From assembly GCA_017630195.1 (NCBI GenBank), contig JAGBVS010000176.1:1-55561 (forward strand): 55,561 nucleotides of DNA. Direction: 5' to 3'. The position numbers were made by a program, and so were the translations under genes. The stretch is from Bacteroidales bacterium (GTDB taxonomy: Bacteria; Bacteroidota; Bacteroidia; Bacteroidales; F082). This document shows, one piece after another, positions 41,719 to 48,900 of this stretch. The notes beneath the pieces were generated by a model, which worked only from the letters and a program-made list of their open reading frames with translations, was not told the DNA's origin and made no database searches. Every line of letters starts with the position of its first letter. Within the stretch, counting starts at the first letter, position 1.

Positions 41719-44025
41719 TTAATTTTTAATTATTCTTATAATACTATTTTCTTTATCTGTATTTATCTCAACGAAGTAAATGCCGCTATTATAATTTGAA
41801 ATGTTTATTTCTAACTCGTCGGAATTTGCTTCGATTTCATCAATTAATATTCCTAAATAATTATACACCTTCACTGATGAAATGCGTGAACCTGTGACTT
41901 TGACAAAGTCTTCTGCAGGGTTAGGATATATCTCGAAATTATTATTTATTTCATCAATATATTCTCCAATGAGTGTGAATTCTAATGATTCTGACTGTTC
42001 CGATTCGCCGTTTTCACATACTGAAGCTACTGTGAAAGAGTGTGTTCCTTCTTCGTCAAAGCCTTTGACGTATGATGTTTCTGCTGTTGTGTCTAATTTT
42101 TCTCCATCTAAATAAATGACATATTCGTTAGCGTTTTCGGCAGCGTCCCAAGACATGGTGACTTTGAAATTGTAATCGAAGCCTTCAGCGTCTTGTTCTA
42201 TGGAAGCGTTGAGGTTGGTAGGAGCGTTGCATATTATTTCTTCCTCTTCGCCGCCGAGGTCGATTGTGCCGGCAAGTCCAACAGATTGTTTTTCGTCTTC
42301 ATAGATAGCGATAATATTGACGGCTTTCAATCCTGCTACGCCATCGAGGTGATAAGAGAGCTCTGAGGTGTTGTCGGCTTTTAATTCGCCGTTGACATAA
42401 ACGTCATATCCTATAGGAGAGCCTTGGGATGGAGCTTCCCATGTTATCTGCAAACCTTCTTCGCTGTTGCCTTCAAGTTGGATATTCTCTGCTGGATAAG
42501 GATGACTTGTGTATTCATACAAGAAATGGCTGTTGTAAATCTCGTAAGAGATGTAATCTTGAGCCCATACTGCAACTTCTAAGTCGTTGGTTTCTTCCAT
42601 GAAAGTGTTGCTCATATCGTATGAGAACTCGAAGTGTTTTGTTTCGCCTACTTGGAATGTTGTCTCTGTACCTTCTGCGTCTTCTAACATCTTCATCATA
42701 ATATGATGGAATTCTGTCTCGCCGTTATAACCTACATTACCTGTTGTAGTCTTTTCGTTTACAGAGATATAGATTCTTGTCTCTGGCATATTAACGAGAG
42801 CCATGACATCGGCCGACACGGTGATGACGCTGCCTTCCATATTGAAAGCGCCTTTGATGTCGATGTATGAAGGAGTGTTGAGACGTTGGTTGAGGAGATT
42901 TTGAGTGATGGCAGCGCCGCCTTGGTCGATGCCGTCGATGAAGAGCTGTGGTGCTCCTGTCACGTTATAATAATTTTTTCTTTCCAAGCCTTCTTCTGTG
43001 CAGTAAGCGTCGCCTTCGAGAGGCCAGTTCATGGCGTATTTGGTGTAAGTGTATTTTCCAGGATTGTTCTCTGTCAATAATGCCATCGATTCGTTGACCA
43101 TGACGCAAGGAGCGCATGTCGAACTTGAGAAGTGTTCAATCATAGGAGTTCTTTGTGCTGTTCCTATGGCTGCTTTTATTTCTTGTGTCGCTACGTTGTC
43201 GTAGGTGACATCTTCTACGCCGTTGACATTTAATATTGTTAATGTGATGGTGTAGTTGCCAGGTGTTAAAGCGACAGTTTTGTTGAATACGAAATCAGCT
43301 TTTGTTGTAGAGCTGAGGTTTGTTTGGAATGTCTCAACGACAGGAGCATTGTCATTTATCTGATAACTTGCTTCGAAAGAGCTGATATTTTCAACACCTA
43401 TGTTTTGTACTTTGAAACCTACTTGATTGTCTTCTATGCCCACGATGTTCGGGAAGTTTACCGACAACATGCTGAGGTTGAGTTGGTCTAAGGTATATAC
43501 TTCAATATCGTCGAAGTACCATCCGTTCATATTGTTAGAGTCGCCGGTGTAGAAGATACAGAATTTGACGTTTGATTTTCCCATATCGACAGTGTTGACA
43601 TTAGCGACGATGCTATGTTGACCTTGGTTATGAGTGGCGTATGTTTCTTGCCAAGCGATGTTCCATGTGATGCCGTTGTCGGATGATGTTGCCACGCCCA
43701 TTTGGTGAGGCACGTTTTGGTAGTTGTCGAGGAAAGCCTTGAATGAGAAAATCACTTCATCGACGCCTGTGAGATCGACGGCAGGAGAGACGAAACGAGC
43801 TGTTCCGTTGAAAGCCGGTCTCCAGTAGAGTTTTATCTCGTTAGGTTCGCCGCCGGCTTGATGTGTAGGCCATATCGACCAGTTTTCGACGCCTGCGCCT
43901 TCGTATGTCCAGTCGGTAGGAAGCTCTTCTGATTCAAAAAATTGTCTTAAGTACGAAACTCTGCTTTGTGCAAACATAGAAGCAGAAAGCAATAAAGCTA
44001 AAGCTAAAAGTAAAGTTTTTCTCAT
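41719..44025 (-). CDS. T9SS cargo with choice-of-anchor J, Omp28/thioredoxin-like (CAPC) and cysteine-paired FN3 domain
   Basis: The 768 residues carry signal peptide (MRKTLLLALALLLSASMFAQ), anchor J (about 23-180), CARDB-like (about 183-287), and a thioredoxin-like domain with C304-A-P-C307 and a GAP where others have GVP. An FN3 module is followed by a second FN3 with NAPTNLNASIEQDAEG and paired cysteines, the same module as in the 33075 and 35658 proteins. A sorting domain (EIYPNPAEDFVKV to IIRIIKN) ends it. Transcription likely starts from the promoter-bearing repeat module just upstream (TATCTTTG at 44060-44053). Confidence 0.86.
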   Translation of the reverse strand: MRKTLLLALALLLSASMFAQSRVSYLRQFFESEELPTDWTYEGAGVENWSIWPTHQAGGEPNEIKLYWRPAFNGTARFVSPAVDLTGVDEVIFSFKAFLDNYQNVPHQMGVATSSDNGITWNIAWQETYATHNQGQHSIVANVNTVDMGKSNVKFCIFYTGDSNNMNGWYFDDIEVYTLDQLNLSMLSVNFPNIVGIEDNQVGFKVQNIGVENISSFEASYQINDNAPVVETFQTNLSSTTKADFVFNKTVALTPGNYTITLTILNVNGVEDVTYDNVATQEIKAAIGTAQRTPMIEHFSSSTCAPCVMVNESMALLTENNPGKYTYTKYAMNWPLEGDAYCTEEGLERKNYYNVTGAPQLFIDGIDQGGAAITQNLLNQRLNTPSYIDIKGAFNMEGSVITVSADVMALVNMPETRIYISVNEKTTTGNVGYNGETEFHHIMMKMLEDAEGTETTFQVGETKHFEFSYDMSNTFMEETNDLEVAVWAQDYISYEIYNSHFLYEYTSHPYPAENIQLEGNSEEGLQITWEAPSQGSPIGYDVYVNGELKADNTSELSYHLDGVAGLKAVNIIAIYEDEKQSVGLAGTIDLGGEEEEIICNAPTNLNASIEQDAEGFDYNFKVTMSWDAAENANEYVIYLDGEKLDTTAETSYVKGFDEEGTHSFTVASVCENGESEQSESLEFTLIGEYIDEINNNFEIYPNPAEDFVKVTGSRISSVKVYNYLGILIDEIEANSDELEINISNYNSGIYFVEINTDKENSIIRIIKN

Positions 44026-44029
44026 TGAT

Positions 44030-44223
44030 TTATTTTAAATTAAAAACGCGCGCAAAGATAATAAAAAAGACAACAAGTCAACAAGACTACAAGACAACAA
44101 GTTTTTTTAGTGATGGAGTGATGGAGTAATGTGGTAATGGAGTGATGGAGTGATGAAGTAAATAGTGAAATTATTACCTTACCTCAATTCCTGAATTCCT
44201 TAACCCTGAAATCCAGAAATCCT
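44030..44223 (-). repeat. Composite intergenic module with promoter, full copy
   Basis: Read on the minus strand the order is AGGATTTCTGGATTTCAGGG, GGAATTCAGGAATTGAGG, TAAGGTAATAATTTCAC, repeated ACTCCATC words with CACTAAAAAAAC, TTGTTGTC/TTGTAGTC words, TTGTTGACTTG, and TATCTTTGC (44060-44052). The word order equals that of 10214-10394. The last seven codons and stop of the ATPase gene lie inside the first block, so that protein's C-terminus (RISGFQG) is supplied by the repeat. Confidence 0.75.
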
Positions 44224-45510
44224 TATAAAGGCTGGCATTACTTCTATTTTTAATCCGTTGTGTTCTATCAAACGTGATTGATTGAAAGTGATTATTTTAC
44301 AATTTTTACAGCCAGTGACAGACGATGCAGTTTTCAAGCCTTCTATTTCTCTATTAATGTTAGATTCGTCTAAAGACCAGCAAACTTGTATAAGTTCTGA
44401 TATTTCATTGCCACGTTGTACAACGAAATCACATTCGTTTCCATCTGAAAAATAATATATACGATCGTTTTCCGACATATTTCTTTTAATATCTAAAAAG
44501 ACAATGTTTTCCAGTGCTTTTCCTTCGTCTTCGTTTTGTGATAGCAATACTGCATTACTCAATCCTATATCTGCTACATAGTATTTCGCAGAAATAGAAC
44601 TCTCTTTGATTAATGATTTGGTATAATGTGGAACTTTATGAAATAAAAAAATGTTACATGCGTATTCAAGCCACAAATAAAGTGAATCTTTTGAAACCTT
44701 CAACCCTTGTGATTTTAATTCGTTGTAAATATTATTTACACTTGTGGGTTTTGTGAGATTTAACATCACTCGTTTTAAGAAATAACGTATTACTTCTGGG
44801 GATGTTGTTATTCTGTAGTGTTCAATCAAATCGCGGAATAACATTGTGTTGAAATATGACTGAAGCGTTTTTATTTTTTCGGTGTAATTATTGGTGAGTA
44901 CAACTTGTGGAAATCCACCTTCTTTACAATATTTATGAAATTCATTTGCTAAAATAGCAGCTCCGTCTTCTGTATATTTGTTAGCTTTTATTGATTTAAA
45001 ATCAAGGTATTCTTGAAAACTTAATGTGTATTCTCTATATTCATCTGGCCAACCTCTTAAAGCTGATGACATTTCTTCTGATAGCATTTTTGCCGTACTG
45101 CCTGTAATGAATATATTTTTACAATAATTTTTATATATTCTAAGAACAAATAATTCCCAACCTTCAATCAATTGGATTTCATCGAAAAACATATATACAT
45201 CTTTAAGATTTTGTATAGGAAACATTTCTCTGTATGATTGAAGTATTTCGTCTAGATTTTCTGCTTTCAATGACATGAATCGCTCATCGTCGAAGCCTAT
45301 ATATAGAATCCTTTCACGAGGGATGCCTGATTGTAACAATTGATTAATAGCAAGTCCTAACAGTGATGATTTTCCGCAACGTCGAATTCCTGTCACAGTT
45401 ACAATGCGATCATTGTTTATTGGCAATTTTGTTTCTCTTTCGATTAAAGAAAATGGTATTTCCTCTTGGTGTAAGGCTATTATTGATTTGAAAGTATTCT
45501 TTAGTTCCAT
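44200..45510 (-). CDS. AAA ATPase (AAA_14) with DUF4143 domain
   Basis: The 436 residues hold an N-terminal P-loop ATPase (Walker A TGIRRCGKSSLL, Walker B MFFDEIQLIEGWE, then TGSTAKMLSEE as sensor-like). A winged-helix segment (about 245-310, TSVNNIYNELKSQGLKVSK) and a C-terminal DUF4143 nuclease-like fold (VADIGLSNAV, DFVVQRG) follow. The family is common as solitary genes in Bacteroidetes; its role is unknown. The longer frame to 45645 was rejected: it reads through a promoter box and palindromes, giving a repeated FPYKKEK. ATG 45510 lies 13 bases after TATATTTG. It interrupts the T9SS array and is flanked by repeat-module copies. Confidence 0.85.
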   Translation of the reverse strand: MELKNTFKSIIALHQEEIPFSLIERETKLPINNDRIVTVTGIRRCGKSSLLGLAINQLLQSGIPRERILYIGFDDERFMSLKAENLDEILQSYREMFPIQNLKDVYMFFDEIQLIEGWELFVLRIYKNYCKNIFITGSTAKMLSEEMSSALRGWPDEYREYTLSFQEYLDFKSIKANKYTEDGAAILANEFHKYCKEGGFPQVVLTNNYTEKIKTLQSYFNTMLFRDLIEHYRITTSPEVIRYFLKRVMLNLTKPTSVNNIYNELKSQGLKVSKDSLYLWLEYACNIFLFHKVPHYTKSLIKESSISAKYYVADIGLSNAVLLSQNEDEGKALENIVFLDIKRNMSENDRIYYFSDGNECDFVVQRGNEISELIQVCWSLDESNINREIEGLKTASSVTGCKNCKIITFNQSRLIEHNGLKIEVMPAFIRISGFQG

Positions 45511-45523
45511 AAATATTTTTTTG

Positions 45524-45596
45524 CAAATATACGTCTTTTCCTTTTTATAAGGAAAGTTTTTTGATATTTTTTCCTTTTTATAAGGAAAGTTTTTTT
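45524..45596 (-). promoter_or_regulatory. Promoter and two operator-like palindromes of the ATPase gene
   Basis: The -7 box TATATTTG (45531-45524, minus strand) is preceded by two copies of TTTCCTTATAAAAAGGAAA (within 45536-45562 and 45569-45596). Each is a palindrome with TTTCC/GGAAA arms, and the copies repeat every 33 bases, three helical turns. The nearer copy covers the expected -33 position, so a bound protein would block the promoter. The ATPase's own winged-helix segment is the nearest candidate binder. Confidence 0.6.
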
Positions 45597-45639
45597 CGGC
45601 AGACTCTGGCATCGTGCACGAAGTCTTTTGACTATTGAT

Positions 45640-45802
45640 CCGCAATTCCGTAGAGACGTCACTCCGTGGCGTTTTTAAAAAAGAATTCCTGAATTCCTCA
45701 AAAAGAGACGCATCAACGACATATAGTTTATCTTCTGTGTCGTATGATACGTCTCTTTCTCAATTCCAAAAATCCAGAACTCCAGAAATCCTCAAAAAGT
45801 TC
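45640..45802. repeat. Palindromes and repeat words between the ATPase and the 45803 gene
   Basis: Two GTCTCTAC-type palindromes are present. The first starts GTAGAGACG at 45650 with ACGTCAC/GTGGCGT arms. The second is 45704-45756, with AGAGACGCATCA..ACGACA pairing with TGTCGTATGATACGTCTCT. Around them are module words: GAATTCCTGAATTCCTC, and on the minus strand AGGATTTCTGGAGTTCTGG and GGAATTGAG, a partial copy upstream of the ATPase gene. Confidence 0.55.
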
Positions 45803-47821
45803 TTATTTTTTAAGAACTTTTTGAATTTGGTTTCCGTTTTCTGTCTCAATATTGATGAAATAAATTCCGGAATTGTATCCTGAAATGTTTATTTCTACTT
45901 CGTTGGCATTGACTTCTATCTCTTCAATCATCATTCCTAAACAGTTGTAAACTTTTATTGTCTTGAGTTGTGTGCCGTGGGCATTGAGTTTGACAAAGTC
46001 TTTCGTTGGGTTAGGGTAGATGTTGATATTGTCAGCGATGATTTCTTCTACATTGTCTCCTGCTGTGATGATTTTTGCTACTGCTACCGATGTTCCATTT
46101 TCATATACAGCAACTACTTCTGCTGTCTTATGTGTCTGGTTAGCATCGGTTTTGGTATATTCTAATGCGTTGACATTCTCAGCTTCTAACTCTCCATTAA
46201 CATATACGTTATATCCTGTTGGGTTTCCTGTTTCAGGAGCGTTCCAGCTTATTTTAAGGTTGCTGCCGTTAATCTCAGCGCTCATATTTCTCACAGGATA
46301 AACGTGTTCGTTGTTTTCGTATGCGTAATGGCTATTGTAAATCTCTTTTGTTTCATAATTTTGTAACCATAATGCTACTTCCAAATCATTCATCTCTTCG
46401 ACAAAAGTTGATGACATATCGAATGAGAATTCGAGGTGTTGATATTCGCCAGCATTGATATTCATAGTGTTGCCTTCAGCGTCTTCCAACATCTTCATCA
46501 TGACATGATGGAATTCAGTCTCGCCGTTTGAAGCAACATTGCCTGTTGTTGTTGTCTCGTTTACAGTGATGAATGCTCTTACGTTCTCCATGTTGAAATA
46601 TGACATGAAGTCGGCTTTTATATTGATAGTGTTGCCTTCAATATTGAAAGTTCCTCTTACGTCTGCGAATGCAGGTTCGTTGTAGCTCGCTGTGAAATTG
46701 TCTTCTGATATTGCGTTATATCCTTGGTCGATGCCATTAAGGAAAGTCTGTGGTACGCCTAAAACATTGTAATATGTCATTCTAGCTCCGCCTTCTGCTG
46801 TGAAATAAGGGTCGCCTAAGCCTGGACCGTTTGATGTATATTTGGTGTAAGTGTATTGGCCTTCATGGTTTTCGGTGAGAGCTGCCATCTGAGTGTTGAC
46901 GGCTACACATGGTCCGCATGTCGAACTTGAGAAGTGTTCAATCATAGGTGTTCTCTGTGTCTGACTCAAAGCGGAAGCTATCTCTTTGCTTAAAACGACG
47001 TCTGTCAATTCTTCGTCGCTGTCGTTCAATTTGGATATTTCTACACTGATGTTATAGTCTTCTCCGGGAGCGAAATTGTATTTTGAACTGAATGTAAATT
47101 CTTTTGATTCCATGGAAGGGACGTTGGCGAAGAATGTCTGTTGTTCAGTCTCGCCGTTTATAGTATAGCTTGCGACCATAGATTCTATTGGGCTGCTGCC
47201 TGAGTTTTTTATTGTGAAGCTGATAGGACGGAGTCCGAATTTCACTGTGCTTGGCACGTCGATGCTTGTGAGTTCAACGCCGAGGTCTTCAACGGTATAA
47301 ACCTCGAAATCGTCGAAATACCATGAGCTGATATGGTTGGAGTTGCCTTCGAAGTAGAAGCAGAACTTTACGCTGCTTTTGCCCATATCAGGACTTGTTA
47401 TGTTTTCGAGTATTGTGTATTGTCCGTTTTCGCTGTATTGGTCCGACCATACTGTATTCCATGTGTTGCCGTTGTCGGATGATGTGGCAACGCCTACTGT
47501 GGCGGTATGGCTGCCGAAGAATGAAGGGTAATGTTTCAAAGCTATGATGGCAGAAGAGACATCACTTAAATCGACGGTTGGAGAGACGAAACGAGCTATG
47601 CCGTTAAAAGGAGGTGTCCATTGAAGATGGAGTTCGTTTGGCTTGCCGCCGGCAATATTACTTGTGGAGATGTACCAGTTGTTGGTGCCGCTGCCCATTT
47701 TTGTCCATCCTTGAGGCAATGTGCTACCGTCGAAACTTTCGTTGATGATGTAGATGTTTTCTTGTGAAAATACTGATAAAGAAAACAATAATGCAATAGC
47801 TAAAAGTAAAGTCTTTCTCAT
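45803..47821 (-). CDS. T9SS cargo with choice-of-anchor J and Omp28/thioredoxin-like domain (CGPC)
   Basis: The 672 residues follow the standard plan: signal peptide (MRKTLLLAIALLFSLSVFSQ), anchor J (about 25-178), CARDB-like (about 182-286), thioredoxin-like with C302-G-P-C305 (the classic thioredoxin active-site dipeptide) and GVP, one FN3 module, and a sorting domain (NIYPNPTKDFVKL to QKVLKK). Its promoter is the TATCTTTG box at the end of a full repeat module upstream. First of the CGPC members in coordinate order. Confidence 0.86.
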   Translation of the reverse strand: MRKTLLLAIALLFSLSVFSQENIYIINESFDGSTLPQGWTKMGSGTNNWYISTSNIAGGKPNELHLQWTPPFNGIARFVSPTVDLSDVSSAIIALKHYPSFFGSHTATVGVATSSDNGNTWNTVWSDQYSENGQYTILENITSPDMGKSSVKFCFYFEGNSNHISSWYFDDFEVYTVEDLGVELTSIDVPSTVKFGLRPISFTIKNSGSSPIESMVASYTINGETEQQTFFANVPSMESKEFTFSSKYNFAPGEDYNISVEISKLNDSDEELTDVVLSKEIASALSQTQRTPMIEHFSSSTCGPCVAVNTQMAALTENHEGQYTYTKYTSNGPGLGDPYFTAEGGARMTYYNVLGVPQTFLNGIDQGYNAISEDNFTASYNEPAFADVRGTFNIEGNTINIKADFMSYFNMENVRAFITVNETTTTGNVASNGETEFHHVMMKMLEDAEGNTMNINAGEYQHLEFSFDMSSTFVEEMNDLEVALWLQNYETKEIYNSHYAYENNEHVYPVRNMSAEINGSNLKISWNAPETGNPTGYNVYVNGELEAENVNALEYTKTDANQTHKTAEVVAVYENGTSVAVAKIITAGDNVEEIIADNINIYPNPTKDFVKLNAHGTQLKTIKVYNCLGMMIEEIEVNANEVEINISGYNSGIYFINIETENGNQIQKVLKK

Positions 47822-47839
47822 TGATTTATTATTAATTTA

Positions 47840-47990
47840 ATACGCATGCAAAGATATAAAAAAAGACTACAAGTCAACAAGACTACAAGACTACAAGATT
47901 TTTTAATTAGGAATTAGGAATTAGGAGTTGAGGAATGATTTTTTTGAACCATTAAACCTGAGTTCCTGAAATCCTAAAATCCTAAAAAAG
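47840..47990 (-). repeat. Composite intergenic module with promoter, full copy
   Basis: On the minus strand: TTAGGATTTTAGGATTTCAG, GAACTCAGG, TCAACTCCTAATTCC words and AATTAAAAAATC, TTGTAGTC repeated, TTGTTGACTTGTAGTC and TATCTTTGC (box 47856-47849). Compared with 10214-10394 the CCATCACT block is missing, but the order of the rest is the same, again ending in the promoter of the next gene (45803). Confidence 0.7.
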
Positions 47991-48033
47991 TTCTGAGATT
48001 CTGAGATTTTGAATTTCTGAGTTTCTCTTTCTT

Positions 48034-48144
48034 GGGCGTTCCGGCTTTGCCGTCGGGCTTTCCGCTATATCTTTTTCCGCCTCCAGCTTCCGTCTCCGCC
48101 TTCAGCTTCCGCCTCCAAAAGGATGCCGCTCCAATCCCTAACGC
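48034..48144. repeat. GC-rich REP-like element
   Basis: GGGCGTTCCGGCTTTGCCGT at 48034 continues into CGGGCTTTCCGCT, then C-rich CTCCAGCTTCCGTCTCCGCC-type words, then AAAAGGATGCCGCTCC and CCTAACGC at 48144. GGGCGTT and AACGC can close a stem, and AAAAGGAT can pair with ATCTTTTTCC. It is much more GC-rich than its surroundings and not coding. From memory, similar GGGCGTT...CCTAACGC elements are dispersed in Bacteroidetes genomes; this was not checked. Confidence 0.55.
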
Positions 48145-48195
48145 TGAGGGGCTGCGAGTAATGAACTGCAATCTATGGACAAAACTGCCACATCT

Positions 48196-48807
48196 CTAGT
48201 TCCTCTTTCCCTCATACTCATCTTTCACATATTCATAGAAATGAGCGTATGCAGTGCTCATATAAGGCACTATCCATATTAAGCCTATGCCGAGGGTGAT
48301 GATTCCGAGGAGTATCCATCCGATGAATGAAAGTCCCAAGCAGAACAGTTCCCACTTGTGTCCGTCCATCATCTCCATACTGCGTTTGATGCATTCCTCG
48401 CTTGATAGTTCTGGATTGTCTTTAACGATATAGAAAGACATACTGTACGACAAGGCTTTGATTATGCCAGGAACTATAAGCAAAAGCAACCATAAAAAGG
48501 TATAAATACCTACTAAAAGACCTGTAAGCAATACTCGTCCATAGTTTTTAAAACCATAGAAAATTCCTTCTATCTTTACGTTTTCTCTTGTGCGCGCATA
48601 TTCAAGAAATGATATGTCATAGCCATATTGCATTGGTAAAAGAACAAAAATACTTAATAGACCACCTACAAGATCATCCATTATTCCTAAAGCACTTAAT
48701 GCACCCGATATGATCATATACATAAATGTAAACAATGCTGCTTGTCCCCATTTGCCTTTAAGTTCTGACCATGCTGTATCTCTAAAATATTTTGCATTCA
48801 TTTTCAT
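48196..48807 (-). CDS. DUF975 family membrane protein
   Basis: The 203 residues have about five hydrophobic segments. The family pattern is clear: an N-terminal KYFRDTAWSELKGKWGQAAL helix, a glycine-rich LLSIFVLLPMQYGY segment, GLLVGIYTFLWLLLLIVPGI, a cytosolic ECIKRSMEMMDGHKWELF (the SxxLMxGxK motif) and a final pair of helices. Its function is unknown. ATG 48807 was preferred to the longer 48864 start, whose extra residues are unlike the family. It separates two array genes and has no visible tie to secretion. Confidence 0.82.
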   Translation of the reverse strand: MKMNAKYFRDTAWSELKGKWGQAALFTFMYMIISGALSALGIMDDLVGGLLSIFVLLPMQYGYDISFLEYARTRENVKIEGIFYGFKNYGRVLLTGLLVGIYTFLWLLLLIVPGIIKALSYSMSFYIVKDNPELSSEECIKRSMEMMDGHKWELFCLGLSFIGWILLGIITLGIGLIWIVPYMSTAYAHFYEYVKDEYEGKRN

Positions 48808-48842
48808 AATTTTTTTAGGTTTATTAATGATTGATAAAAAAT

Positions 48843-48878
48843 AATGGAGTGACAAAGTATTCACTCCATCACTCCATT
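48843..48878. repeat. ACTCCATC-word inverted repeat
   Basis: AATGGAGTGA pairs with either of two TCACTCCAT copies. It lies after the 48901 gene and before the DUF975 start and may end the former. Confidence 0.5.
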
Positions 48879-48900
48879 ACTTCATAATTTCATTACTATT

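Noticed and set aside
45511-45645. N-terminal extension of the ATPase frame
   Set aside because: It runs through the -7 box and both palindromes and encodes a repeated FPYKKEK; the family N-terminus fits ATG 45510.
47974-48171. Minus-strand frame over the GC-rich element
   Set aside because: No family resemblance, biased Lys/Gly/Arg content that follows from the repeat, and no promoter.
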